A DNA stretch of 64,000 nt from Halpernia sp048269545 (GCF_048269545.1 NZ_JBLXIJ010000001.1:62001-126000), one strand, 5' to 3'. Positions 24,713 through 33,663 are shown, counted from the stretch's first letter. Notes: generated from the sequence alone by a model not told the origin. Numbers and translations are program-made.

Positions 24713-27298
24713 TTAAAATGGTGCATTTGGTTGTGTAAAACTTCTGTCTTTATATTTCACGGCATCTTTCAAGATATCGGCTTTTATACCAATGAAAAAA
24801 TCGTAAACTTTATATTGTCCAAAAGGAACCCAATTAAAATTAATAGTAAAACTTCTTTGGTCTCTAGAAAAACCAATTCTTGTGTAAGCTAATTGCTTAG
24901 AAACTACGTCATAATTTGTACTTCCGGTAATATTCCAGTATGGTGTTAATTTGATGCTTCCATCTAAACCAATGGATGCCACTTTTTGACCAAACTTGGT
25001 TAAATTTCTTGTGTAAGCGTAATTGGCATTAATATTTAAAGTCCAAGGTTGATCAAAATGAGCATAATTTTGCTCATCAAAATAATAATTCTCGTTTCGT
25101 ATTTCACCTTTTGTTTTATATAATTTTGCGTAGTCTTTCTTTTTACCAAAAATCTCAGAACTTAGAGGATAACTTAATTGAATATTAAAACCTTGCAAAC
25201 TAAAATGCCCGAAATTTTCTGTTCTAATTCCTTCATCCTTTCCTGGTTCAAAAAGAATTTCGTAAGGCTCTAAAGTCAAACTGGTATTCAGATTTAATTT
25301 ATTATTAAAGAAAGAAGATTGTCCACTGATACTAAAAACCGACCATTTATATTTTTCGGCGGCAAAATTATAATTACCAGAAATATTTAAATTTTCAAAA
25401 ATTTTCACTTTTTTCGTTCCTGTAGAATCTGTTTTAGATTTTACTTTCATTTCAATATTATTTCCAATACTAAAACCCACCGATTCTACTAAACCAGAAT
25501 TGGGAGCTCCAATAATACCGCCATCAAAAATAGAATACGGCGTTAATTCTCCACGATTATTATAATAATTTTTATAATATCCATATTTCGGCTCACTAAA
25601 ATCTGGGGAATAACTAAAACTTAAACTTGGCGTAATTACATGTCTAATGGCTTGAATTGTACTTCCTTTTGCGAAATTTTTCTGTCCATACAAAGTGGTT
25701 TGCAAACTTGCTCCTGCAGAAAAACTAGAATATCCCGCAATTTTTCTGTTCAAATTGTTTTCTACCAAATTAGTAATTGGGTTATAATATTTTGTTAAAG
25801 TTTTGGTTGTTAAAGCGTTATCAATATTTGCAGAAAGGGAAAAAGTAAAATACTTTGCTACAGTTGTATTGGTTGCAAGTTGTATGTTATTTTTAATTCC
25901 TGTTTGCAATTTATCAAACATAGCTTTTGTAAATAATTCACTTTGCGGTGCAGAAACATAATTGTTAATATTCAAACCGGTATTTACAGTAATATTTTCT
26001 AATAAACCTTGTCTAACTCCAGTTTTAGATTTTAATAAATAAAATTGATTGATTGCAACATTCATTTGTGGCAAACGAATATCCGTTAAACCGGTAGAAA
26101 AATTTTGTGAATAAGATGCGGTTCCTGTAATTGTAATCGGAAGTTTTAGAAAACGTTTTACTATACTTATTGTAGAATTTTGCTGTGTATTTAAAACATT
26201 TTGATTAAAAATATAATTATTATTTACAGTATTATTATAAAATTTCGTACTTACAATATCTACAGATGCAGAAAAAGTAAGCATCGGATTGGCTTTTGTA
26301 TCTTGTTGATGTCGCCAAGAAATTCTATAAGTTCCAGATTTTGAATAATCATCTAAACCTTTTATCCCACGAATTGTTGTTCCAATATCCGCAGAAAAAT
26401 TTCCAGAATAGCGGTAGTTTTTCTTATAATTAAGTTCAGGTTTAAAATTATAACTGCCTTTTGTATATAAATCTGCAAGGATTTTTAAATCAAAATGATC
26501 ACCTATTGGTAAATAATAACCGAGACCATTTAAGAAAAATCCTACATCTTGTCTTTCTCCAAAACTTGGAATTAAAATTCCCGCAGATCTTTTGTCGGAA
26601 AACGGAAGAATTGCAAAAGGTAAAATTAATGGCGTGGGAACTTGTTCTATATAAAGCTGAATGGGTCCTGTAATTACTTGTGAACTTTGTTTGCCTTTAA
26701 TTAATTTAATATTTGGAGCGAGCAAATAATAATCTGCGGCGGTGTCTTTTTTCTTAATAAAATAGTCGTCTGTGGTATATTTTCCTTGTCTCATAAAGAA
26801 AATAGAATCATTGTATTTCTTGGTTTTTTGAGCGACAATTACGCCTTCACTTTCTTCTGTTCTTGCATTAAAAGCAATGGCTTGTTTGGTTTTTAAGTTA
26901 TAAGAAAATTGGTCTGTTTCATATTTTTTCCCAGCTTGTGTTGTTATAACAGGAGTTTTTATTTTACCTAAAGAATCTAATTCTCCGCGCGCAAAAACAA
27001 GTCCTTTTTTCCAATCGATGCTTATGTAATCTGCATCTATTTGTAAATTTTGATATTTTACTTGCGCTTTCCGATTAAGATAGGTCATTTTTTTGGGCAA
27101 ATCATTTCTGATATTTTCTGCTTTAGATTGCACAATATCTTCTAGCTGTTCTTTCACAACTAAAGTATCCTTTACTTTTAAAGTATCAGTAATTACCTTT
27201 TTTTGTGACAGATTTTTCGGCGCGGTTTGTGCTAAAAAATTGTTAAAAATTAGGATAATTAAAAATAGTAGTATATTTTTGAAGACAGTTTTGTGCAA
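24713..27298 (-). CDS. lptD: LPS assembly outer membrane protein LptD
   Basis: A large beta-barrel that inserts lipopolysaccharide into the outer leaflet. The signal peptide MHKTVFKNILLFLIILIF...LAQ is followed by an OstA-like jelly-roll (about residues 60-230, with YISIDWKKGLVFARGELDSL) and a C-terminal barrel, whose first strands hold PFAILPFSDKRSAGILIPSF, a family signature. The start is placed at a TTG (27298). An ATG at 27379 is in frame, but a promoter box lies between the two, and the longer form would overlap the divergent amidase gene. With the TTG start the protein has 861 residues. Confidence 0.85.
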   Translation of the reverse strand: MHKTVFKNILLFLIILIFNNFLAQTAPKNLSQKKVITDTLKVKDTLVVKEQLEDIVQSKAENIRNDLPKKMTYLNRKAQVKYQNLQIDADYISIDWKKGLVFARGELDSLGKIKTPVITTQAGKKYETDQFSYNLKTKQAIAFNARTEESEGVIVAQKTKKYNDSIFFMRQGKYTTDDYFIKKKDTAADYYLLAPNIKLIKGKQSSQVITGPIQLYIEQVPTPLILPFAILPFSDKRSAGILIPSFGERQDVGFFLNGLGYYLPIGDHFDLKILADLYTKGSYNFKPELNYKKNYRYSGNFSADIGTTIRGIKGLDDYSKSGTYRISWRHQQDTKANPMLTFSASVDIVSTKFYNNTVNNNYIFNQNVLNTQQNSTISIVKRFLKLPITITGTASYSQNFSTGLTDIRLPQMNVAINQFYLLKSKTGVRQGLLENITVNTGLNINNYVSAPQSELFTKAMFDKLQTGIKNNIQLATNTTVAKYFTFSLSANIDNALTTKTLTKYYNPITNLVENNLNRKIAGYSSFSAGASLQTTLYGQKNFAKGSTIQAIRHVITPSLSFSYSPDFSEPKYGYYKNYYNNRGELTPYSIFDGGIIGAPNSGLVESVGFSIGNNIEMKVKSKTDSTGTKKVKIFENLNISGNYNFAAEKYKWSVFSISGQSSFFNNKLNLNTSLTLEPYEILFEPGKDEGIRTENFGHFSLQGFNIQLSYPLSSEIFGKKKDYAKLYKTKGEIRNENYYFDEQNYAHFDQPWTLNINANYAYTRNLTKFGQKVASIGLDGSIKLTPYWNITGSTNYDVVSKQLAYTRIGFSRDQRSFTINFNWVPFGQYKVYDFFIGIKADILKDAVKYKDRSFTQPNAPF

Positions 27299-27322
27299 AA
27301 GATGGAAATTGTTAGTTGGGCT

Positions 27323-27330
27323 CAAAATTA
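27323..27330 (-). promoter_or_regulatory. -7 box for lptD
   Basis: Leftward TAATTTTG lies inside the longer possible lptD frame and 24 bases before the TTG start. It therefore supports the TTG over the upstream ATG. The -33 match is weak. Confidence 0.5.
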
Positions 27331-27352
27331 ATATAAATTTTAAAATTGAAAG

Positions 27353-28636
27353 ATGATTATAACAAGATTTAACATTCACAAATGTTTTTTTCTTATTTCT
27401 CTCCTATTATTTACGTTTACTTCGGCTCAGAAAAAATTTGTTTTAGTCCTAGATGCGGGTCATGGCGGCTCAGATTATGGAGCCAACAGAAAATATTCTG
27501 ATATTGGACAAGTTAACGAGAAAGATGTAACATTAGGAATTACTTTAAAATTAGGCAAACTTTTAGAAAAAAATAAGGATATAAAAGTAATTTTTACTAG
27601 AACTGTAGATGAATATCCTTCTTTAACGGCGAGAACTAATTTAGCAAACCGTAATAAAGCCGATCTTTTTGTTTCGATACATTGTAATGCAAATGATAGA
27701 AGCGCTCCTTATGGGACTGAAACTTTCGTACAAGGACCGAACCAAAACAAAACAAATTTAGAAGTAGCAAAAGAAGAAAACGATGTGATTTTCTTAAACG
27801 CAGAAGACAAAAAAACTTTTTCATCTTATAATCCTAAATCTCCAGAATCTCTTATTGCACTAAAAATTCAACAAAGTAAATATTTGGAAGCCAGTCAACT
27901 TGTGGGAAGTTTTGTAGAAGATAATTTCGCAAATAAAAATAAAAGATTATCTCGCGGCGTAAAACAAAAAGATTTGCATGTTTTACGGTTGAATGCAATG
28001 CCTTCAATTTTAGTGGAAACTGGATTTATCAGTAATTATGATGAAGCGCATTATTTAGTTTCAGATGAAGGACAAAATGAAGTTGCAAAATCCATTTATG
28101 ACGCCATTGTAAGTTATAAAAACCTAAGAGGAAATGTTTCTCCAAAAGTGCCCGAAGAACCAAAGAAACCCGCGGAAGTACCTTCCAAAAACGATTTTAG
28201 AATTCTTTTAATGAGTACACCTATAAAATATGAAGAAGGAGATCCCGCTCTAAAAGGTTTAAATTACATTCTTACCATAAAAGAAAATGGTCTGTATAAA
28301 TATTATTATAGTAATACAAACATGGCATCAATTCGTGATAACAATCTAAAAACAGCGAAAGATGCAGGTTTTAGAAATGCATTTTCTGTTGGTTTTATTC
28401 CCAATCAAACTTTAGGAACTGGTTATTTTCAAATAGAATTATTAGTTTCGAAAGATAAGTTGAGTCGTGATTCCTACATTTTATCAAACTTAAAAGATGT
28501 GGAACGCAATAAAGAAAAAGGTCTATTTTATTACACTTATGGCAAAGAAAATTCTTTAGAAAAAGCCGTAGAACTCCAAAAAGATTTAGAAAAAAAAGGT
28601 ATAAAAAATACCGTTATAGAAAAAGTCTTTAAATAA
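27353..28636 (+). CDS. N-acetylmuramoyl-L-alanine amidase (Amidase_3)
   Basis: A secreted zinc amidase that cuts the bond between muramic acid and the stem peptide in peptidoglycan. A signal peptide of about 25 residues precedes the Amidase_3 domain. Its zinc ligands and catalytic Glu are seen in VLDAGHGGSDYGA, QVNEKDVTLG, FVSIHCNAN and ILVETGFISN. A Pro/Lys linker near residues 265-280 (KVPEEPKKPAEVP) leads to a C-terminal domain of about 140 residues that resembles a SPOR-like repeat (TAKDAGFRNAFSVGF, VELQKDLEKKGIKNTVI). That would direct it to the division site. A weak promoter (TTG, 22 bases, TAAAATTG) precedes the ATG. Confidence 0.9.
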   Translation: MIITRFNIHKCFFLISLLLFTFTSAQKKFVLVLDAGHGGSDYGANRKYSDIGQVNEKDVTLGITLKLGKLLEKNKDIKVIFTRTVDEYPSLTARTNLANRNKADLFVSIHCNANDRSAPYGTETFVQGPNQNKTNLEVAKEENDVIFLNAEDKKTFSSYNPKSPESLIALKIQQSKYLEASQLVGSFVEDNFANKNKRLSRGVKQKDLHVLRLNAMPSILVETGFISNYDEAHYLVSDEGQNEVAKSIYDAIVSYKNLRGNVSPKVPEEPKKPAEVPSKNDFRILLMSTPIKYEEGDPALKGLNYILTIKENGLYKYYYSNTNMASIRDNNLKTAKDAGFRNAFSVGFIPNQTLGTGYFQIELLVSKDKLSRDSYILSNLKDVERNKEKGLFYYTYGKENSLEKAVELQKDLEKKGIKNTVIEKVFK

Positions 28637-28671
28637 TTAACATAAAGTTTTTTTAAATGTTTTAATTTTCT

Positions 28672-28680
28672 TAATTTTGC
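28672..28680 (+). promoter_or_regulatory. -7 box for the first tRNA-Glu gene
   Basis: TAATTTTGC matches the consensus and ends 14 bases before the mature tRNA 5' end. No clear -33 TTG is visible. Confidence 0.5.
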
Positions 28681-28694
28681 ACGCAGAAAATTTT

Positions 28695-28766
28695 GGCCTA
28701 TTCGTCTAGTGGTAAGGACTCAAGATTTTCGGTCTTGCAACAGGGGTTCGATTCCTCTATAGGCTA
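28695..28766 (+). tRNA. tRNA-Glu (TTC)
   Basis: The cloverleaf folds by eye: acceptor GGCCTAT/ATAGGCT (first pair G-U), D arm around CTAGTGGTAAGGAC, anticodon stem CAAGA/TCTTG with loop TTTTCGG (anticodon TTC), and T arm AGGGGTTCGATTCCTCT. No CCA is encoded. Base 37 is G, unlike the A in the second tRNA-Glu downstream. The TTCGTCTA start and the anticodon fit Glu. Confidence 0.85.
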
Positions 28767-28821
28767 CAAATAAGAAATAAATCCGCATTGGTAAATTTTT
28801 TTATTTTTTTGAAAAAAGATT

Positions 28822-28851
28822 TTGAAAATAGAAAAAATTATATATCTTTGC
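28822..28851 (+). promoter_or_regulatory. promoter of rpsT
   Basis: TTG (28822-28824), an 18-base spacer, then TATCTTTGC (28843-28851): a full consensus flavobacterial promoter, 19 bases before the ATG. Confidence 0.75.
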
Positions 28852-28870
28852 ACCCAAGTTTTTAGAAAAT

Positions 28871-29125
28871 ATGGCAAATCATAAATCAGCTCTGAAAAGA
28901 ATCAGACAATCAGAAGTAAGAAGATTAAGCAATAGATACTACTACAAATCTGCAAGATCTGCGGTAAAAGTATTGCGTAATGAAGAAGATAAAACAGCGG
29001 CAACTGAGCAATTGCCAAAAGTAATCGCTTTATTGGATAAATTAGCTAAGAAAAACATTATCCACAAAAACAAAGCAGCAAATTTAAAAAGTAAATTAAC
29101 TAAATTCGTTAACGGTTTAGCTTAA
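28871..29125 (+). CDS. rpsT: 30S ribosomal protein S20
   Basis: An 84-residue, very basic three-helix protein that binds 16S rRNA in the small subunit. MANHKSALKRIRQSEVRR is the standard opening of S20, and the C-terminal IHKNKAANLKSKLTKFVN is the conserved third helix. The length is typical. It lies between two tRNA-Glu genes, with its own strong promoter, and the downstream tRNA is probably on the same transcript, because no other promoter lies in the 13-base gap. Confidence 0.96.
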   Translation: MANHKSALKRIRQSEVRRLSNRYYYKSARSAVKVLRNEEDKTAATEQLPKVIALLDKLAKKNIIHKNKAANLKSKLTKFVNGLA

Positions 29126-29138
29126 AATAAATGGACGC

Positions 29139-29210
29139 GGCCCGTTCGTCTATCGGTTAGGACCTCAGGTTTTCATCCTGGAAAGAGGGGTTCGACTCCC
29201 CTACGGGCTA
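29139..29210 (+). tRNA. tRNA-Glu (TTC), second copy
   Basis: Acceptor GGCCCGT/ACGGGCT (first pair G-U), D arm CTATCGGTTAGGAC, anticodon stem TCAGG/CCTGG (one U-G) with loop TTTTCAT (anticodon TTC), and T arm AGGGGTTCGACTCCCCT. No CCA is encoded. It differs from the first copy in the acceptor, anticodon stem and position 37, so the pair is not a recent duplication. It is followed by a strong terminator. Confidence 0.9.
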
Positions 29211-29212
29211 CT

Positions 29213-29243
29213 AAAAACCTTCAAGAAATTGAAGGTTTTTTTT
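29213..29243 (+). terminator. intrinsic terminator after rpsT - tRNA-Glu
   Basis: AAAAACCTTCAA pairs with TTGAAGGTTTTT around a GAAA loop, followed by further Ts. It lies three bases after the tRNA discriminator base. Confidence 0.85.
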
Positions 29244-29269
29244 GTTTTATTATTTGATATTTTATTAAT

Positions 29270-29310
29270 TTCAATAAACTAAATATTCAATAAACTAAAT
29301 ATTCAATAAA
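29270..29310. repeat. short tandem repeat, 16-base unit, 2.6 copies
   Basis: The unit TTCAATAAACTAAATA occurs twice exactly and then as a 9-base partial copy (TTCAATAAA). It is AT-rich and non-coding, and lies 40 bases before aroQ. Confidence 0.85.
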
Positions 29311-29349
29311 AAATAAATTATTCTTTAATATATTTGTTAAAATTAAAAA

Positions 29350-29763
29350 ATGAAAATTCTAATATTAAACGGACCCAATCTTAATCTTTTAGGAATGCGT
29401 GAACCAGAAATTTATGGCGATGTTTCTATGGAAAGTTATTTAGAAAATTTGAAAAAAGAATTTTTAAATGAAGAAATAAATTATTATCAATCCAATGTAG
29501 AAGGTGAAATTATCAATCGTTTGCAAAAAGATGACTATGAATCCATTATTATTAATCCGGGCGCTTTCACGCATTATTCCTACGCAATTTCCGACTGTTT
29601 AAAAAATATTATCAAACCGAAAATAGAAGTTCATATTAGCAACATTTATCAACGTGAAGAATTTCGGCAAAAATCTGTTACTGCAGCTGTAAGCAATGGA
29701 ATTATTTCTGGTTTTGGTTTGGAAGGTTATCGTTTGGCAATTTTAAGTTTATTGAAAAAATAA
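29350..29763 (+). CDS. aroQ: 3-dehydroquinate dehydratase, type II
   Basis: This is the third step of the shikimate pathway, converting 3-dehydroquinate to 3-dehydroshikimate through a dodecameric type II enzyme. The 137-residue protein opens with ILNGPNLNLLGMREPEIYG, in which the Arg-Glu-Pro loop and Tyr are active-site residues. It also holds INPGAFTHYSYAI and VHISNIYQREEFR, in which the His is the general acid. The length is slightly below the usual 140-150, but all key residues are present. It converges with the DUF4407 gene with only 2 bases between the stops and no clear terminator. Confidence 0.93.
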   Translation: MKILILNGPNLNLLGMREPEIYGDVSMESYLENLKKEFLNEEINYYQSNVEGEIINRLQKDDYESIIINPGAFTHYSYAISDCLKNIIKPKIEVHISNIYQREEFRQKSVTAAVSNGIISGFGLEGYRLAILSLLKK

Positions 29764-29765
29764 TT

Positions 29766-30821
29766 CTATTTTGGAAATTTCCTTTTAAAATCCTCAATTC
29801 TAAAATCTGTTTCTGCGTTACCTTTTTCAATTTTTTCTTTTGAATAAAGTCTAAAATCATTCTCTGTTTTTTCTAATAGATAATCATAGGGACCAATTGA
29901 AGAAATTAATTTTATCAAAACGGGAGAAATTTCCAATGTGATAAACAAGCCCATAATAAAAGCAGCAGCTGTGGCAATAATTGCAGAATTTTTCCCCAGT
30001 TCATCTAATGCTTGTAAACGTGCCGCAAAACCATTGTATTTGTCCTCGAATTTTTCGGTTTTTCCGCGCTCTTTTTCAATATTTGTATAAACTTTTGAAA
30101 TTTCTTTGTCTAAATAAGTCAATCTGGGCGCAGATAGTTTTTGAAAATTTTCTAAATCTTTGAGGCGTTGTTCTTTTAATTGTGCTTTTCGCTTGGCGTT
30201 GCTTCCAAATCCAACTTTCCCAGAAGTGAGTCCGCTTTGTTTTCCTAATATTTCTTTTTCTAGTTCAACTGATGCGGAATCATAAGATTTTTGATAGCTT
30301 GCTATTTTATCAGAAATTTGTTTTTTTTCGGTTTCAAAAGGACCAGATTGTTGTAAAATTCTGCCGTTTATTTCCTTTTGAAGTTCTGTTTTATTTCGTT
30401 GAATTATAGTGTTTAATTGTTTGTTAACTTCTTTTTCAAAGATTTTTAATTCTAATGGTTTAGAAATAATTATCCCCAAAAATCCAGCTAAAAGCAAACG
30501 AGGAATGGTCATTAAAATTTGGTTCCACCAAGTTCCTGTTTTCTTTATGGAAGAGACTATATAGCGATCAAGATTAAAAATCATAAGACCCCAAAGAATT
30601 CCAAAACCAACTGCGGCAAAATAATTATCAAAAACAGTAAACAAAGCGTAGCCCGCAGAAAGTGATGCAAAAACTGCGGTAAACAATACAATTCCACCTA
30701 TACCAGAAAATTTATTCCATTCACTTGGTGTTTTTCTTAAAATATGAATATTTCCTCCTGAACAAACCATTAATGCTTTTTGGAACCAATTCATTTTATG
30801 TGATAGGTTATTTTTAATCAT
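29766..30821 (-). CDS. DUF4407 family membrane protein
   Basis: A 351-residue protein with hydrophobic helices at about residues 42-63, 66-85 and 103-122, a long charged helical region (about 125-270, rich in Lys/Glu) predicted to form a coiled coil, and a final helix at about 278-300 (IIATAAAFIMGLFITLEI). The motifs GLMIFNLDRYIVSS and ILMTIPRLLLAGFLGIIISKPLELKIF, which sit beside or in the membrane, identify DUF4407. The function is unknown. The ATG giving MIKNN is used; an internal ATG nine codons on (MNWFQKA) is a fair alternative. Confidence 0.85.
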   Translation of the reverse strand: MIKNNLSHKMNWFQKALMVCSGGNIHILRKTPSEWNKFSGIGGIVLFTAVFASLSAGYALFTVFDNYFAAVGFGILWGLMIFNLDRYIVSSIKKTGTWWNQILMTIPRLLLAGFLGIIISKPLELKIFEKEVNKQLNTIIQRNKTELQKEINGRILQQSGPFETEKKQISDKIASYQKSYDSASVELEKEILGKQSGLTSGKVGFGSNAKRKAQLKEQRLKDLENFQKLSAPRLTYLDKEISKVYTNIEKERGKTEKFEDKYNGFAARLQALDELGKNSAIIATAAAFIMGLFITLEISPVLIKLISSIGPYDYLLEKTENDFRLYSKEKIEKGNAETDFRIEDFKRKFPK

Positions 30822-30928
30822 TTTAGTTTCAAATTTTTAATGTCAATTTTAATTAATAAGTATTTAATAACGCAACAATGTTACAAATAGTATTAGGTAA
30901 AACAATGTATTTATTTCAAATTTAAATC

Positions 30929-30959
30929 AAAAAAAATCCCCAACCGAAACGATTGAGGA
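30929..30959 (-). terminator. intrinsic terminator after pckA
   Basis: Leftward TCCTCAATCG and CGGTTGGGGA pair with two G-U pairs around TTT, followed by TTTTTTTT. The U-run and G-U orientation fit only the leftward strand. Confidence 0.75.
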
Positions 30960-30979
30960 AATAAATTTTAAAAATTATT

Positions 30980-32584
30980 TTATAATTGTGGACCAGCGGA
31001 AATTAAAGCTTTTCCTTCCTCATTATCACAATATTGCTCAAAGTTTTTAATATATCTTGCCGCTAAATCTTTAGCTTTAGTTTCCCATTGTTGTGCATTT
31101 TCATACGTAAAGCGCGGATCTAAAATTCCTTCGGAAACATTCGGTAAAGAAGTTGGGAATTCTAAATTCATTACTGGAATGATTTGTGTTTCAGCTTTAT
31201 CAATGCTTCCATCTAAAATTGCATCAATAATGGCACGAGTATCTTTTAGAGAAATTCTTTTCCCAGTTCCGTTCCAACCTGTATTTACTAAATAAGCTTT
31301 TGCATTATGTTCTTTCATTTTACCAATTAATGTTTTAGAATACATTGTTGGATGTAAAGACAAAAATGCTTCTCCAAAAGCGGGAGAAAAGGAAGGGGTT
31401 GGTTCTGTAATTCCGCGTTCTGTTCCTGCTAATTTTGAAGTGTAACCGCATAAGAAGTGATATTGCGCTTGTTCATCTGTAAGAATTGAAACAGGAGGTA
31501 AAACGCCAAATGCATCAGCTGACAAATAAATTATTTTTTTTGCATGTCCTGCTTTTGAAGGCAAAACAATTTTATTAATATTATAAATTGGATAAGCAAC
31601 TCTTGTATTTTCTGTAATAGAATTATCTTTAAAATCTACTTTCCCATTTTCATCAGTTACCACGTTTTCTAATAAAGAATCTCTTTTGATAGCGCGCCAA
31701 ATATCTGGTTCTTTTTCTTCTGATAAATCAATAACTTTTGCGTAACAACCCCCTTCAAAATTAAAAACGCCTTTATCATCCCATCCGTGTTCATCATCAC
31801 CAATTAAATATCTTTTTGGATCTGCAGAAAGTGTGGTTTTTCCAGTTCCAGAAAGTCCAAAAAATACAGCAACATCCCCTTCTTCACCAACATTTGCAGA
31901 ACAGTGCATGGAAGCAATTCCTCTTAATGGCAAATAATAATTCATCATAGAAAACATTCCTTTTTTCATTTCTCCGCCATACCAAGTTCCACCAATAATC
32001 TGCATTTTTTCAGTTAAATTAAACATGATAAAATTTTCAGAATGCAAACCTTGTTTTTCCCAATTTGGATTGGTTGTTTTAGAACCGTTCATAACGATAA
32101 AATCTGGTTCACCAAAATTTTCTAATTCATAAATAGAAGGTCGAATAAACATATTTGTCACAAAATGAGCTTGCCACGCAACTTCCATTAAAAATCTAAC
32201 TTTCAATCTTGTGTCTGGATTTGTCCCACAAAATGCATCCACGACGTATAATTTTTTAGAAGAAGATAATTGTTGAACAACTAATTTTTTACATTCGTCA
32301 AAAACTTCTGCCGTTGTTGGGACGTTTACTTTTCCATCCCAATAAATGGTATCTTTAGAAATATCATCTTTCACTACAAAACGATCTTTCGGAGAACGAC
32401 CAGTAAAAACCCCTGTTTTCACAGCTATAGCGCCACTTTCAGTAACCACTCCTTTTTCAAATCCTTGATTTTTTTCCGAAATTTCATCTTGAAATAATTC
32501 TTCGTAACTCGGATTATAGGAGATTTCATGTTCGCTTGTGATGCCTAATTTCTGCAAAGCAGAACTAAGATGTGAATTTTTCAT
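30980..32584 (-). CDS. pckA: phosphoenolpyruvate carboxykinase (ATP)
   Basis: A gluconeogenic enzyme that turns oxaloacetate and ATP into PEP, CO2 and ADP. The 534-residue length and the motifs identify the ATP-dependent class: FTGRSPKDRFVV near residue 60, the PEPCK Walker A GLSGTGKTTLSADPKR, the metal site IGDDEHGWDDKGVFNFEGGCYAK, and TRVAYPI further on. TAGATTTG (32631-32624 leftward) fits the -7 promoter consensus about 40 bases before the ATG. It appears monocistronic, ended by its own terminator. Confidence 0.96.
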   Translation of the reverse strand: MKNSHLSSALQKLGITSEHEISYNPSYEELFQDEISEKNQGFEKGVVTESGAIAVKTGVFTGRSPKDRFVVKDDISKDTIYWDGKVNVPTTAEVFDECKKLVVQQLSSSKKLYVVDAFCGTNPDTRLKVRFLMEVAWQAHFVTNMFIRPSIYELENFGEPDFIVMNGSKTTNPNWEKQGLHSENFIMFNLTEKMQIIGGTWYGGEMKKGMFSMMNYYLPLRGIASMHCSANVGEEGDVAVFFGLSGTGKTTLSADPKRYLIGDDEHGWDDKGVFNFEGGCYAKVIDLSEEKEPDIWRAIKRDSLLENVVTDENGKVDFKDNSITENTRVAYPIYNINKIVLPSKAGHAKKIIYLSADAFGVLPPVSILTDEQAQYHFLCGYTSKLAGTERGITEPTPSFSPAFGEAFLSLHPTMYSKTLIGKMKEHNAKAYLVNTGWNGTGKRISLKDTRAIIDAILDGSIDKAETQIIPVMNLEFPTSLPNVSEGILDPRFTYENAQQWETKAKDLAARYIKNFEQYCDNEEGKALISAGPQL

Positions 32585-32696
32585 TGCGTATTTTTGTTTA
32601 AGATTTTAAATTTACGAATTTCACAAATCTAAATAAATTTTGAAGATAAATCTGTAATTTACTAACTGATATTTCTCATTTTGAGAAAATAATAGT

Positions 32697-33614
32697 TTAA
32701 AATGTTTTTACAATTTCCTTCCAATCAAAGACTGTGAAATAATTTTTATTTGCAAAATAATTTTTATAATTGGGAAATTTTCTACTAAGCACAAAATCTC
32801 CGCCCCATGCTCCAAGACTTTTTATAAAAACAGGACAATCAGAAAAATGTAAATTTTTCACAGTTTTTAAACCTAAAAAATGACTTACTCCTATTTCGTG
32901 TTTTTCTATAAATGTTGAAAATTCCTCTATGTCTGAAGATTTTATAATATATTCTGTAAGTTCCGAAAAATAATTAATTAAACTTTGAGACCTTTCTTTT
33001 GATTTATAAAGTTCAATTCCTTCGCGACTATTTTGTTTTTGATTGAGATGAATTAAAACTAACTCATCTAAAAATGGGGGATTAAAATTTATCGTTTCAA
33101 CATTGTTTTTACCATCTGAATTTTGAAATAAAATAGCATGATTCTGTGCAGCAATTGCAATGTCATAACCACTTCCACCAAGACTTTTTTCATTTAAAAC
33201 AAAAGGATTAATTTCTGCCCATTTCGCTAAATTATTCATCAAAGTAGAACTGCTTCCTAAGCCAAAATTAGAAGGAAACTGTAAATTGGTTTTAAAATAG
33301 TAAGAACTATCTGTACTAAATTTGTCAGGATTTAATTCACGAATATTTTTAAAAACATTTAAAATAAACACCGCAGAATCTGGGATATTACCTTCTAAAA
33401 TTTGCCAGTTTTTATAATCAATTTTAATATTTAGCCACTCTTTATTTTCATGAAAAGCATTCCAAATAATTAAATTTTTTGAGTCTGAAATTTCACTTAC
33501 TTCCATTTTCTGCCCCAAAAATGTAGGAACGGCAAAAGCCAAAGCGCCGTCCAAAACAAAATATTCTGAAGTAATTAATAATTTGCCGGGTGAAAAATAA
33601 GTCTGTGAAATCAC
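32697..33614 (-). CDS. GYDIA family GHMP kinase
   Basis: A 305-residue kinase of the GHMP fold. The ATP-binding loop is FPSNFGLGSSSTLMNNLA, and the eponymous GYDIA motif is in LGGSGYDIAIA. The N-terminal SPGKLLITSEYFVLDGALAFAVP is the usual first motif, with the substrate and nucleotide pocket. GHMP kinases phosphorylate galactose, homoserine, mevalonate or phosphomevalonate. The GYDIA subgroup is mostly flavobacterial, and its substrate has not been settled; mevalonate-pathway kinases are the closest guess. It follows fabD by 49 bases on the same strand. Confidence 0.85.
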   Translation of the reverse strand: MISQTYFSPGKLLITSEYFVLDGALAFAVPTFLGQKMEVSEISDSKNLIIWNAFHENKEWLNIKIDYKNWQILEGNIPDSAVFILNVFKNIRELNPDKFSTDSSYYFKTNLQFPSNFGLGSSSTLMNNLAKWAEINPFVLNEKSLGGSGYDIAIAAQNHAILFQNSDGKNNVETINFNPPFLDELVLIHLNQKQNSREGIELYKSKERSQSLINYFSELTEYIIKSSDIEEFSTFIEKHEIGVSHFLGLKTVKNLHFSDCPVFIKSLGAWGGDFVLSRKFPNYKNYFANKNYFTVFDWKEIVKTF

Positions 33615-33663
33615 GAAAATTGATTTAAAATAAAAGCCACATAAAGTGGCTCTAAAATTCTTT

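Noticed and set aside
28695..28766. The first tRNA as a different isotype, because of G37
   Set aside because: The 7-base loop TTTTCGG gives TTC as the anticodon in any sensible fold, and the D and T arms resemble tRNA-Glu.
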